Shown here: in pieces, positions 31,691-41,815 of the stretch
Layout of the letters: the number at the start of each line of letters is the position of its first letter
Numbering within the stretch: position 1 is the stretch's first letter
NCBI RefSeq assembly: GCF_020740795.1
Contig: NC_067291.1
Location: 20,800,780-20,864,779 of the forward strand
Direction of reading: 5' to 3'
Length of the DNA: 64,000 bases
Source of the DNA: Apus apus
Lineage: Eukaryota > Chordata > Aves > Apodiformes > Apodidae
The notes under the pieces: model-generated
What the model was told of the DNA's origin: nothing
Seen by the model: only the letters and a program-made list of their open reading frames with translations
Databases searched by the model: none
Position numbers and translations under genes: made by a program

Positions 31691-31880
31691 GGTACCAGCC
31701 CAGTAATTACCACCCTAATTCAGCAAAGCATCACCACTTATAAGGAACCTAAGCATGTGCTTAGAGTTAATTACATGCTTGAAGATCTCTCCTGAAGAAG
31801 CCTGGATTTAAGGCTGTGTTTGGTATCTCCTGTACTTAACTGTGATTCAGCTAAACACCTGCCCTACCTCTTTGCTTCCA
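31691..31880. promoter_or_regulatory. AT-rich island containing a possible ancient repeat
   Basis: CAGTAATTACCACCCTAATT, 'attcagcaaagca', then CTAAGCATGTGCTTAG (about 31750-31765) and GTTAATTACATGCTTG. The order 'attcagcaaagca ... taagcatgtgctta' resembles an old interspersed repeat of amniotes that I recall from turtle and bird sequence; I cannot name the family. It may be an exapted repeat. Confidence 0.4.
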
Positions 31881-31948
31881 ACAACCCCAATTCCTCTGAG
31901 TGATTTCAGAGCTCAGTCCCAGCCCTAGAAACTGAGCAGTGATGCACC

Positions 31949-32194
31949 TCAAGGCCAGGTTGGGCAGGGCTTGGAGCAACCTGGGGAGAGCTTGGAACTG
32001 GAAACCTGGTCACTGGCCCAGGCTGTCCAGGGAAGCTGTGGCTGCCCCATCCCTGGCAGTGTTGAAGGGCAGGTTGGATGGGGCTTGGAGCAGCCTGGGC
32101 TGGTGGGAGGTGTCCCTGCCCATGCAGGGGGTGGGACTGGATGGGCTTTAAGGTCCCTTCTAACCCAAACCAGTCTGGGATTCCATGATTCCTT
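31949..32194 (+). mobile_element. CR1 LINE tail with partial duplication
   Basis: 32013-32194 is a typical plus-oriented CR1 end ('gtccagggaagctgtggctg', 'ggtgggaggtgtccctgccc', 'tgggattccatgattcc'). The block 'aaggccaggttgggcagggc' plus 'ttggagcaacctgggg' at 31949-31985 repeats part of it (compare 32062-32099), so a second, shorter CR1 piece precedes it. Confidence 0.88.
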
Positions 32195-32399
32195 CTGCAG
32201 GTTTGCTTTGTAGATAAGAAAATAAATACCCTTTTGATTCTTTGTCTTCCTGACAGCACTTCCCTCCCTGCAAGCCACGACTTCCAGGCTGATGAGGAAC
32301 TGGCTCTGCAGAGACCTCGTGAAATGGCTTCTCTGACAGAACCAGATACTTTGGGGGAGGTGGGAAAAAAAAAAAAAAAAAAAAAAAGAGCGAGACAGA
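32195..32399. repeat. Spacer ending in poly(A) run
   Basis: After neutral sequence (GATAAGAAAATAAATACCC at 32213) comes an uninterrupted run of more than 20 A at 32366-32388, followed by gagcgagac. Confidence 0.6.
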
Positions 32400-32744
32400 A
32401 AACACCGCGGTCGAAACTGCCCGGCTGCAGGGGGGGTGAAGCTGCAGCAGCCCCTGAGCACGCAGTCAGTTTTTCCACGGCATTTGCATAGCGCTGCTGG
32501 CCGCACGGCTGCCTCTTCCTCCCCGGGCTGCGCAGCCCGGGCTGCCCCGCGGGGCTGCGGCTGCAGGAGCTGCCACCGCGGCCACGCAGGGGACAAAACC
32601 CCTCAGCGGGTCCCTGCCCTGGTGACCGGCAGGAGGTCAGACCCAGCCAGCAGCAAAAAAAAAAAAACCAAAACAAACCAGCCCCGGGTGCAGCTGAGGA
32701 GGGAGAAGAGGGGCTGGTTGGAAGAAGCTGCCCCGCGGGGTGGT
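32400..32744. promoter_or_regulatory. CpG-dense block, candidate CpG island
   Basis: CpG-rich words cluster at 32404-32600 (caccgcggtcgaaactgccc; ccccgcggggctgcggctgc; ccaccgcggccacgcagggg). The inverted repeat CCCGGGCTG-CGCAG-CCCGGGCTG-like stretch lies at 32522-32544. An exact octamer ATTTGCAT sits inside at 32482-32489, followed by AGCGC. This could be a small promoter, but no TATA, exon or transcript evidence is available. Confidence 0.38.
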
Positions 32745-32776
32745 GGGGGTGGCTGGGGAGGGGGGGGGGGGGGGCT
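32745..32776 (+). repeat. Poly(G) run
   Basis: GGGGTGGCTGGGGAGG followed by about 16 consecutive G. Quadruplex-prone and error-prone in sequencing. Confidence 0.85.
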
Positions 32777-33010
32777 TCCGTTTTTAGCATCATTTCTTTA
32801 ACAAATCAGAGCGAGCGTTTGCAAGGGAAAAGGATTTCGAAGCAAGTGGGTTTAGGGGTTTTGCAGCTCAAGTTACCCGGGGAAACGTTCCTGGACCCAG
32901 AAAGGCCAGCAGAGCCACCTGGACACTTGGTAATTTGGGCAGTCAGGGCCCTGGCCAGGGAGAGCCCAGAGACCTTCCTGTAACCTTTCATTTTATAGAA
33001 GGACCAAATT
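32777..33010. other. Spacer
   Basis: No feature recognised. Confidence 0.4.
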
Positions 33011-33259
33011 GTGTTGGTTGGAAAAGACCTTGAAGATCATCCAGCCCAACTATCAACCCAGCCCTGCCAAGGCCACCACTGCCCCATGTCCCTCATCTAC
33101 AGGGCTTTGAAATCCCTCCAGGGATGGGGACTCCACCCCTGCCCTGGGCAGCCTGGGCCAGGGCCTGACAGCCCTTTGGGGAAGAAAATTGTTCCTGATG
33201 TCCAATCTAAACCTCCCCTGGGCAACTGGAGGCTGTTTTCTCTTGTTCTGTTGCTTTTA
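33011..33259 (-). mobile_element. CR1 LINE fragment (distinct subfamily)
   Basis: 'ggttggaaaagaccttgaag', 'atccagcccaactatcaacc', 'cagggatggggactccaccc', 'gaaaattgttcctgatgtcc' and 'ctaaacctcccctgggcaac'. The internal words match the tails at 37858 and 61898, so these three belong to one subfamily. Confidence 0.92.
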
Positions 33260-33955
33260 TTCAGTGTTCAAAAGTCTCTGAGTGTTTTTCCAGTTGAATT
33301 TCTGGTACCAATTACACACTGTGGTGTGTGTAGCTCTGAAACACAGTTTCTCAACGGGGTGCATCTGGCCCGAGGGGCTGGTTCTGCTCCTGCTTAGCCC
33401 CACATGGCCCTGCCTGGCAGAAGGATGCTGGATGTCAGGTCTCCTCCATGCAGCTCTGGGCACCAGCAACCCCACCACCTTAGCTTGGGCTCTTCCCACC
33501 CACTCCCTGGCCACAGACCTTATCAGTGGGGCCACCCATCCTGCATCCAATGGCAATTCCTCCCCTAGACCAGCTCCAACAACAGCAGGCTGCCCAGGAC
33601 CATGTGCTGCTGGAATTCCAGTGCCTCCAGGGATGGATGGAGTTCCATAGCCTACCCAGGCAGCCTCTCCCAGCCCTCAGCCACCACCAGAAAATGTTTA
33701 CTTCTCCATCCCCCTCCTCCTGCCTGCTCAGCAGGTGGAAGCAGAGCTATTCCCTGGTGAAGGTCTTCTCCAGGCTCCTTTCTCAGCTGAGGGATGGCCA
33801 CTGAGCCCATCCTACCATGGGGCAGCTGTGGGGGACACAGTCCTGCAGTCCCAGATAGCACTGAGCCCTCGACCCCACATTTCAGGTGCCACCACTTGCC
33901 CTGCAAGTGCCTGTGACAGGTCCCTTCCCAGGCATGACAGCCAGGAGCCTCTCCA
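33260..33955. other. Spacer with possible eroded CR1 piece
   Basis: At 33620-33690 'tccagggatggatggagttc' and 'cagcctctcccagccctcag' faintly resemble a minus-oriented CR1. The match is too weak to call. The rest shows nothing recognisable. Confidence 0.35.
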
Positions 33956-34145
33956 AGCTGCAGATAAAGTTATCACCAGCATCTATTAGCGATAACAAAC
34001 AATATCAGTTTGTGCATTGTTGTAGGCTGGGTTATTAGTGCTGGAAAAACAGCTCCCTGAACACCCTGGGAGCCAGCTGAGATTCATCTGTGTCTCATTA
34101 GCAGAGCTTTCCCTCTTTGTTTGCTCAGTTAAAATTAACTCTCCT
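33956..34145. promoter_or_regulatory. AT-rich island
   Basis: GATAAAGTTATCACCAGC, CTATTAGCGATAACAAAC (both with inverted GATA/TATC words), GGGTTATTAGTGC and CAGTTAAAATTAACTC, an inverted GTTAA/TTAAC. GATA-type words are more frequent than in other islands. Confidence 0.35.
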
Positions 34146-34267
34146 CCTGGAAAATGAAGAAGTGAAGAACCACCCTCCTGCTGGCCCTGGCCCCGAGGGC
34201 TCCCGGCTGGAGCGAGGGACTGACCCCAAACCCAGGGCAGCCCCATGTGCTCCCTGCAGGACTTCAC

Positions 34268-34411
34268 CCCACAGAATGCCAGACTGGGCTGGGTGGGAAG
34301 GGACCTTAAAGACCACCCAGTCCCACCCCCTGCATGGGCAGGGACACCTCCCACGAGCCCAGGTTGCTCCAAGCCCCATCCAACCTGCCCTTCAACACTA
34401 CCAGGGAGGGC
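34268..34411 (-). mobile_element. CR1 LINE tail fragment
   Basis: 'ggtgggaagggaccttaaag', 'cagtcccaccccctgcatgg' and 'ccaacctgcccttcaacact', cut off at 'accagggaggg'. Confidence 0.9.
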
Positions 34412-35151
34412 CAGCAAGAATTTTTTGTTGTGTTTTGTTTTAAAATTTGTTTCTAAAATGACTAAGTAGCTTTTTATTCTTAGCTAGATCATTGTCTCAG
34501 GAGGGGTTAGTGCTCCTGAGAGCCAGGCTCTGGTCTCCTGTCCCAGCCTGGGGACTGCTGCTTGACCCTGAGCCCAGCCCCGGGTCCTGCTCACGGCTGT
34601 GCCATGGAGACAGCACTAAGCTACTCCAGAGGTGTATTTACAAAGTTAAAATAAACTAAAACCTGTGCAGGCCTGGTGCAGGAGCTGGACACCAGCATCT
34701 CCAGGTCTGTGGGAGGCAGACTGGAACACTCTGGTCAGCAACTGAGAGGCAACTTATGCAACTCTTTAACAAAGGAGGCTGCTAAATGAACCCACCTGAG
34801 GCCGGTGCATGTGGAGCTGCTGCACCTTCCTGCTGAGCCACCAGCCCCATCAGGCCTGCTGGGAGCTTAACACATCAAATAAAATCATTGTCTGGAACAA
34901 GCCATTCCAGCTGGAGTGGCCTCCTGCCCAGCAGTGGTAAGTGAGCAAGGTGGGGCTGTGCTGTGGGATGGCTGATGTCCCTGCTCTTAGTGTGACCAGG
35001 GATTGCTTTGGCTCTGCCCACAGCCGGAGCTGCTTGGCCTTGCTGGGTGGGCACAGGGACACTGAGCTGGCAGCCCCAGTAAAGCCACGGCCAGCTGGGA
35101 CCAGCAGAGAGGCACAAGTGTGGCAGAAACGGTGGGGATGTCGGGAGGGGT
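34412..35151. other. Spacer
   Basis: AT-rich at 34412-34500 (gttttgttttaaaatttgtt) and 34640-34670, otherwise GC-moderate. No gene recognised. Confidence 0.4.
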
Positions 35152-35220
35152 TGGCACAGCACGGTATGGCACAGTGTGGCATGGTATGGCACAGTGTGGC
35201 ATGGTATGGCACAGCACGGA
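35152..35220. repeat. 20-bp minisatellite
   Basis: Two complete identical 20-bp units (TGGCACAGTGTGGCATGGTA at 35167 and 35187) with partial, diverged units on both sides. Confidence 0.9.
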
Positions 35221-35751
35221 GCTCTGTGGCGCCGCTGAGGCTTTCACACACAGCAGGAGCCTCTGCAAAGCTCTGGAGAAAGCTGGAATAAAACCTTCTC
35301 CCTCCCTCTTGCCCCTGCCGGGGGAGCAGCAGCACTCCCAGCTGATCAGGATGGGCTGTGCTGCTTTGCCCTGTTCTCCAGCTGCCCTGGAAATGAAGGC
35401 TGAAGGTGATAAGGGGTTTATTTTCCCAGGCAGCAGCCGCTAAGGGCTCAGTAACGCACCGAGGCAGAGCTCAGCTCCCCCCTCCCTTTCCCATTCCAGT
35501 CACGTGCCCCCAAAATTGCAAATGGAGATTTGTTACATTTCATTTGCTCCCATCCCTGGGAAGCCATTTGTGATGAGTTCACGTCTCCCAGGAGGCTCTA
35601 TTCCAATCCAAGGGAAAAGAAGGGAGGGGGGGAAGTCACGGTAGGGCAGCTGACAACGAGCTCCTGGTGCTGGTGGCTGGGTGCTGGCAGGAGGAACACG
35701 TCTTCAGCAGCAAGGCTGGGGCACTGCACCCAGGCTGGGGGTGCTGTAGGG
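35221..35751. other. Spacer
   Basis: No gene recognised. AT-rich part at 35515-35560 (CATTTCATTTGCTCCC) is small. Purine run at 35612-35632. Confidence 0.4.
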
Positions 35752-35910
35752 TGCTGAGGTACCTCTCCCAGGCTGAGGGATGTTGAGAGATGCTGAGGGG
35801 TGCTGAGGCACCACTCCCAGGCTGAAGGATGCTGAGGGATGCTGAAGTATCTATTCCAGGCTGGGGGATGCTCAGGGATGCTCAAGGATGAATGCTGAGG
35901 TACCTGACCC
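35752..35910. repeat. About 40-53-bp minisatellite
   Basis: Units start at 35752, 35801, 35840 and 35893 with TGCTGAGG, followed by TCCCAGGCTGAGGGATG and internal GATGCTGAGGG subrepeats of about 10 bp. Unit lengths vary because the subrepeats vary. Confidence 0.8.
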
Positions 35911-36860
35911 AGCCCAAGAGACACTGGTCAGTGTGGCTCAGCCCTGGTCTCTTCCCTGCACTGGGTCCCCTTCTGGCTGCCCTGGGATGGACCCACCACC
36001 TGGAGCTCCCAGCTTCCCTCTTTCTCTGTCAGCAGCACCTTGTGCTGGGCAGACCAAAGCGGGGCTTTGGGAAAGCCAGGGAGGCCAGGCTGAGCATCTG
36101 CTTCACATTGAGCAATTTCAGCCTGATATTGGCCTGTGCTTTGCAAACTCCCAGGAACCCAGTGCACACAGGCACAGAAACCGAAAGCAGCGTGGTCGGG
36201 GCTTGCTCACTTTTTTTTAGTTCCTCCTTTAAAAAAAAAAATAATTATATATATATATCTTTTCACTTCAGAGCAGTTCTGTGGGCTGTGGTCTGGTGTT
36301 ATTGACTGGGGCATGTTATTCCGGAGCAGGAAGCTGCCCTGACACACTGCCTGCCTGCTGCTAGACTGAAATCTCCTCATCTTCCCAATCCCTTTAAGCT
36401 GCAGCAAACGGAAAGGCAGCACGTTGCGGCAGGGAATGCAGGCCGGGGCTGCCAGGGCAGGAGCTGCTGTGCTCTGAGAGGACCTGCTGGCCCCACTCAC
36501 TCCTGCTGCCTGGGCAGGGAGGCAGGACAGGGCTCTGCTCTCCTGGGATGCCCAGGGAGTGTCCCACGGAGCCCTCCTTAGCACCTTGCTGTGGGCAGGG
36601 GCTGGTGGTTCTGCTCCAGCACAGGCGGTGCTGGGGGAACCCTTGTTGGGAAGGCTGGGGGGGCTTTGAGGGCACTCCCCTGGTCTCCCGGGCTGTCATG
36701 GAGGAAAGGGGACTTGATTCTCCTTTGTGGCCAGATTTGAAGCTGTGTGCTCAGGTGGCCACAGGGTCCCCCAGGGACTTGGAGGTTGCCTGGCTCCAGG
36801 GCACAAGGCTGGTCCTTGACCCCTCCATACTGTGATCCAGCAGGGGCTGCCTGGGGCTGG
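35911..36860. other. GC-moderate spacer
   Basis: It contains an A-run and (AT)n at 36229-36258 and nothing gene-like. Frames up to 137 codons are without motifs. Confidence 0.45.
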
Positions 36861-37480
36861 GGCCAGCAGAGCCCCTGCTCATTGTCAGGCTCATTCTCTC
36901 ATCCCTGATTAGTGTATACCACTAATTACCTGCTGGAAGCCTGGTGCTCTGCTGCTCAGAGCTGCTGCCATCCACCAGGTCGTGGCAGCCAACTGAAGCA
37001 AGGCCTGGCGACAAGGGCAATGGGCTTTTTAACTAACCCTATCCCATAATAACAGCAGAACAGAAGGGATCTTCCCGAAACCAGCAGAGCATCCCACAGA
37101 CCCTGTGGATCCCTGTTCCCCATCCAGGGAAGAGGAGCTCAAACCAGGATGACTTTCTGGCTGCTGGGCAGCATCTTCCCTTCCACTCCCACACTCGTGG
37201 CTTCTCCTTCCTGCCCCAAGCCCACAACCTGCCCCAAACGTGTGTCCCATCCCAGGGTCCTTGTGCTGGGAAACCCTGGGGGCACTGGACGTGGGGGCAC
37301 AGGAGCCACCAGGCATGACTTGCATTTTGCTGGGAAGAGGCAAGTGTGTCCATGAACCTGCACAACCAGGAATAACAACCACCTTCCATCAGGACCTCCG
37401 GAATAAGTCACACCATCTGATTTAGTTATTTATATCCTTCCTGCTGGCAAATTAATTAATGTTTCATTTGCAGTGCAGGC
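36861..37480. other. Spacer with two small AT clusters
   Basis: ATTAGTG-TATAC-CACTAAT (36908-36926) is an inverted repeat. At 37412-37475 lie GATTTAGTTATTTATATCC and CAAATTAATTAATGTTTC. Between them the DNA is GC-rich with no gene. Confidence 0.35.
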
Positions 37481-37857
37481 AGCCCGTGCAACTCCTCCTC
37501 CCTGCTCTGAAAGTGGGCACGTTGCAATGTCATCTGCTCTACAAGGTGTTTTTCCTGGGACTGATGGATGGGCCGGGTCACCCCCTGCCGTGCCCAGGGC
37601 TGTGAGGTGTTTGTACAGAGCAAAGGGGCAGTTTTATTCTTTCCAGTGGATACTAAGGAATGTTCAGGGGGGAAATGGTGATCCCGTTGCTGGGGCTGGT
37701 TTCTGGTCCATCCATTCAGGGAGAGGATGGGGAGCACGGGGCAGAGGCAGGAGTGCCCAGGGCCCATCAGGCTGCCAAAGAAGATGCTTGAAGGATAAAT
37801 AATTCTATGAACACCCTCAAGGAAATGGACCAAAGGAAAGAGGAATTATTAAGTGTT
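37481..37857. other. Spacer
   Basis: No gene or repeat recognised. Confidence 0.4.
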
Positions 37858-38042
37858 GTCAGGCCCTGGCCCAGGCTGCCCAGGGTGGACGTGGAGTCCC
37901 CATCCCTGGAGGGATCTCAGAGCTCTGTAGATGTGGTGCTGAGGGACATGGCTTAGTGGTGGCCTTGGCAATGCCAGGTTAATGTTTGGACTCAATGGTC
38001 TTAAAGTTTTTTTCCAACCAAAACAATTCCATTATTCTATTT
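37858..38042 (+). mobile_element. CR1 LINE tail
   Basis: 'aggccctggcccaggctgcc', 'gtggagtccccatccctgga', 'gatgtggtgctgagggacat' and the terminal 'attccattattctatt'. Same subfamily as 61898-62095. Confidence 0.92.
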
Positions 38043-38330
38043 TCATCTCTTCAGTATTTCCTTCTTTCTAAACACTGCAAAGATAATGAAGATACTCCTC
38101 TCTGGGCCTTCCTTTCTCACCCAAAACATCTCCTCTAAACCAGAAGGACATACCCATCGGGATGGGTCCCCATCCCAGGGCTGATTTCCAGCTCTGTTTT
38201 CATGTATTTCTGTTTTGGGGTATATTGCCCAGGGGTCTGTCTGTGCAGGGCTGGGGATGCCACAGCTCCCTCAGCTTTAGTCCCCACGAACTGCAGTGAT
38301 GAAGCACGTGCTGGAGAGATGTCACTGGCG
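38043..38330. other. Spacer
   Basis: No gene or repeat recognised. Confidence 0.4.
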
Positions 38331-38540
38331 GGATGGTTAATGTGTGAGCCTAATGAATATGAATGGTCTCTTCATAAATGTAGCTTTGTGTCATTAAATT
38401 CCTTCACACCTCGCTGATCATGGAAAGGTTACTCAGAATTAAATGTAAATCACATATTTACTGGTACGAGACAGATTAGTGTGTCGTTTGGTGTTTTGTT
38501 TTTTTTTTTTTTTAAAAAAAAACAACAACACAACAAACCA
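38331..38540. promoter_or_regulatory. AT-rich island with simple-repeat right edge
   Basis: GGTTAATGTGTGAGCCTAAT, GAATATGAATGG, CTTCATAAATG, GTCATTAAATTCC and CAGAATTAAATGTAAATCAC. The right edge is T16-A10 with (AAC)n (38502-38535). Confidence 0.4.
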
Positions 38541-38800
38541 CCTATAATTTAATAATGGTGCAATCCTCCCCTGGCGGGGCTCGGGTGATGGATTCCCAGC
38601 CCTCTCTCACCCGGGGCTGGGGTGGAAGGTGATACAGATCTCACATGATGGGCAATTTACACCGTTTTCTTTCCCAAACAGTTGCCTTCAGTCCTTAATC
38701 ATGTCGGCGGCCCAGAAATGAAAGGAGTTCTTTCACCCGTGTCACGCCGTGTAATTAAAAGATTAAGGAAAGGCTCCATTTGTGGTATAAATGAAGGGGC
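38541..38800. other. Spacer and weak AT patch
   Basis: GC-rich to 38640, then weakly AT-rich with CGTGTAATTAAAAGATTAAGG (about 38748-38768). The patch may be a small element. Confidence 0.3.
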
Positions 38801-39140
38801 TGGGAGCACCAGGGCTAGGCCCTCCAGTCCCTTCCACTGCCAGAGGAGAAAAAACTCCCCCACATCCCCAGATTACCTCCATTAGCATCCCCAGACACTG
38901 CTTGAGACACTCCCCAGGGACCATGGCACACGGTCATATAGAAGGAAGGTGTATTTTGGGTGTTTTCTCTCACTGTAAAAGCACAGGATTGTGCCCATTT
39001 CCCACGCTGAGCACAGCACCTGACCCCCCTGTCCCTCAGCAGGGGGTCTGGTGTGGGGCAGATCCATCCCTGCCCCCCAGCCCCTGTGATGCCAACAGCT
39101 CTGCCTCAGGATCCAGCATTTTTAAGAGGCTCTAAGGAGC
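38801..39140. other. Spacer
   Basis: No gene or repeat recognised. Confidence 0.4.
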
Positions 39141-39330
39141 CATGCCAGCTGCCCACGGGTAAAGCCCCCTAACAGACGGCTTTAAACAGCACCAGCACGT
39201 ATTAGCTTATAAGGGAGAGCTGATTAGTAATTAAATGGCTTTTAAAAATAAAACCATTAAGACTAATCCCATCAAAATTGGAGCTTCATCCAGGCAACTC
39301 TTATTAATTATCGTCCCACCTTGCGGTCTC
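39141..39330. promoter_or_regulatory. AT-rich island with imperfect hairpin
   Basis: The arms GATTAGTAATTAAATGG (39222-39238) and CCATTAAGACTAATC (39254-39268) are imperfect inverted copies: GATTAGT, TTAA and TGG pair with two small bulges, around an A/T-rich loop. The right arm ends in TAATCCC. Farther on lies CTTATTAATTATCG. Candidate element or a remnant of a small inverted-repeat transposon. Confidence 0.4.
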
Positions 39331-39590
39331 CAAAGGCTGGGCTGATGGCAGCTCTGCAAATACACACAGATATTTTCTGTCATTCTCTCTGTTGGGGTGT
39401 GCTCCTCCCTGCCCCTCTCTGGCAGGTGGGGACTGTCCCAGCCCCTGTGTGAGGTCCCTGTCCCCTCCTGGCACGTGCGTCCCTGCCACGGGGCTGCAGC
39501 CGTGGGCTTCAGTGGGACCCAGGGGTGGTAAACCAGGGGCTGAGCCCTGGCTAATCCCCCTGAAGAGACCTGCTGCAGAACAGGCTTCAG
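39331..39590. other. Spacer
   Basis: No gene or repeat recognised. Confidence 0.4.
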
Positions 39591-39925
39591 GCCCACTTTG
39601 TTATTTCCCCCAAAGTATCAATAATGGCAGGGTTAAACAAACAAAAGCTTTTTTTGCTTGTTTGTATTTTTCCCCTCATCAATACCCAGGCCAGGCAGGC
39701 CACTTCCAGACAGTCCCTGGGGCCTACTCAGCTATTAAAGATAGAAATTATATCTTCATAACCCAGGATATTGCTGCTCGCTTATTTATGACTTGCTCCA
39801 TTTCAAGAATATTTATTCTAGACAGGGAGCCTGATAATTTTCATCCAATCTACTGCTCATAGCTCAGGGCAAAAGAATGGAACAGCTCAATTGAATGAGC
39901 ACTTTCCATTACTGCCAGGTAAGGG
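39591..39925. promoter_or_regulatory. AT-rich island
   Basis: AAGTATCAATAATGGC, AAACAAACAAAAGC next to TTGCTTGTTTGTATTTTTC (forkhead-like words in both orientations), GCTATTAAAGATAGAAATTA, CTTATTTATGAC, GAATATTTATTC (palindrome) and CCTGATAATTTTCATCC. About 330 bp repeat-free. Confidence 0.43.
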
Positions 39926-40330
39926 CAAAGTGAGCTGATCTCCTCTCTGCCCTTGCCTTGTGAGCACCACTGCATTCAGCTCCTTTTCTTTTTTTTCCTT
40001 TTTTTTTTTTCCTTCTTTTTCTGTTTTTTTCTTTTTTAATTCATCGAGGAATGGCAGCCCACACAACCACTTAAAGGAAGTACTGCATAAATCCCAGCGC
40101 AGTAATTACCCATTTGGAAACACGACGCTTTATAGGAGCAAAGGCACCGTGCCAGGATGCTCAGCACGCTGCTCCTCCTCCAGCAGAAATCCTCCCAGGG
40201 CTTGTAGGCAACAGTTCCCCTCTGCAGTCACTGGCTAATAAAACGAAGCCATTAAAGCTGCAGCCCACAAAGCAGAGAGCTTTCCTGGTGGGAAAAAGCC
40301 AGTTACGGGTTATGGAGCAGAGGGAGGAAC
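39926..40330. other. Pyrimidine tract and small AT island
   Basis: T/C-rich simple sequence at 39978-40038, then TTTAATTCATCGAGG, CCACTTAAAGGAAG and CAGTAATTACCCATTTGG (to about 40115). The remainder is neutral. Confidence 0.4.
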
Positions 40331-40371
40331 CGAAGAACCTGCAGCCATGTAGGAAACTCAGGGGCACTGGC

Positions 40372-40838
40372 TGGGATTGCATCCAGACTGGCATGGGCTG
40401 GGGCTGCCTCAGATCCTGTGGGATGCTGCAGGGACCCATGGCCATCCCAATGGAGCGGTGGCCCGTGAGATGGCAGCACCCACCTCCCTCCACCCACTGC
40501 AGCTGGGATTGCATCCAGACTGGTATGAGCTGGGGCTGCCTGGGATCCTGGGATGCTGCAGAGACCCATGGCCATCCCGATGGAGTGATGCCCCATAAAA
40601 TGGAGTGATGCTCCCTAAGATGGAGTGATGCCCTGTAGGATGGAGCAATGCCCTTTAAGACAGCAGGACCCACCTCCCTTTGCCCCGCTCTGGCCAGGGT
40701 TGCATCCAGACTGGTGTGGGCTGGGGCTGCCTGGGATCCTGGGATGCTGCACAGCCCCATGGCCATCCCGATGGAGCAGTGCCCCATAAGGAGGGATACC
40801 CCATAAGTCGGCAGCACCCGACTCCCTCTGGCCAGGAG
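40372..40838. repeat. Three-copy tandem repeat of 130-195 bp with internal expansion
   Basis: Copies begin at 40372, 40504 and about 40697 with 'gggattgcatccagactggt', followed by 'gctggggctgcctgggatcc' and 'cccatggccatcccgatgga'. Copy 2 is longer because a roughly 20-bp segment (ATGGAGTGATGCCC plus spacer) is itself repeated four times. Low-complexity His/Gly/Trp-rich frames on both strands derive from it. Confidence 0.9.
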
Positions 40839-41230
40839 CACCTTCCTCCTGCCTCACTCCTGCCCACCACGTGCCTTAAATGTCAGAGCCAATGAAGTGT
40901 TGAAAAGGCTTTATTGCTTTCTGTGAGGCCGATCAGGAGTATCTTCTACTAGGTAAAGAGTAATATTGCAATATGAAGGCTGGGGGAAGCTGAAGGCAGC
41001 CTGGCGTGAATTCCCCAAAGAAACCACCGTTCTTGCAGCCAGAACAGTTATCAAAAAGACAATTTAAGCACGATTGTGCTCTAACCAGCTGGAGGACAGG
41101 GAGCTGGCCCTGTGCAGTAATCCTTCATCCTGTAGTAAATGAAATTGCAAAAAAAAATAAAATAAAAAAATTTCAGCTTTCCTTCCTGATCTGCAGGGGG
41201 TGAAGATGCCAGAAGGAATGGGTTGGGTTT
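40839..41230. promoter_or_regulatory. Weak AT-rich island
   Basis: GTGTTGAAAAGGCTTTATTGC, GAGTAATATTGCAATATG (ATATTGCAATAT palindrome, about 40966) and CAATTTAAGCACG; A-rich simple sequence at 41148-41170. Confidence 0.3.
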
Positions 41231-41815
41231 TTTTTTAATAAGCATTAGCTCAGCCCAGCTCTCTGCCAACGGTGTGAGCCGCCACGGGGCTGGCGGCTGC
41301 CGCGCGAGGACGAAGGCAGCTCAGCATCCTCCCTGCCCAAGCAGCTCTGCCAAGCACCAACACACCCCAGGAGAGGATGGAGCCAACTCACAGTCCCCTG
41401 CTCCTGCTGACCCTACCAGTCCAAAAACACCAAGTGGATGTGAAATGGAGACCCACCCTTGTCTCTGTTAGAAAGGAGGTCTATGCAACTGGTAGGTACC
41501 GGGTTCAATGGCCGGAGGGTGAGGCTGTGTTGGGGTGTTCCCGGGAACAGCAGTTTTGGAAAGCCACCAGGCACCGTGGGCTGAAAGACACCTTTCAAAA
41601 TCTCCACTTCTGGGGAGGGAGAAAGGCTTCTGTTTCTGTGTGCTGGTCCCAGGCTGGCCAGCACAAAGCACCGTGCGGGCACTGAGGGACCTGCCACCAT
41701 CTCTGGGGTGACTCCCCCGGTCACCTCGGGTGCCATCCTGGGTCTGCAGAAATGAGCTGGAAACCCACGGCAGGTTAATGACTTGGCCAGCCAGGGAGGA
41801 CCGAAGGGAGCACGT
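41231..41815. other. GC-moderate spacer
   Basis: A small CpG cluster lies at 41279-41310 (gccgccacggggctggcggc). Nothing gene-like. Confidence 0.4.

Noticed and set aside
33608..33695. Eroded minus-oriented CR1
   Set aside because: Only scattered words agree; the similarity is too weak to call by eye.
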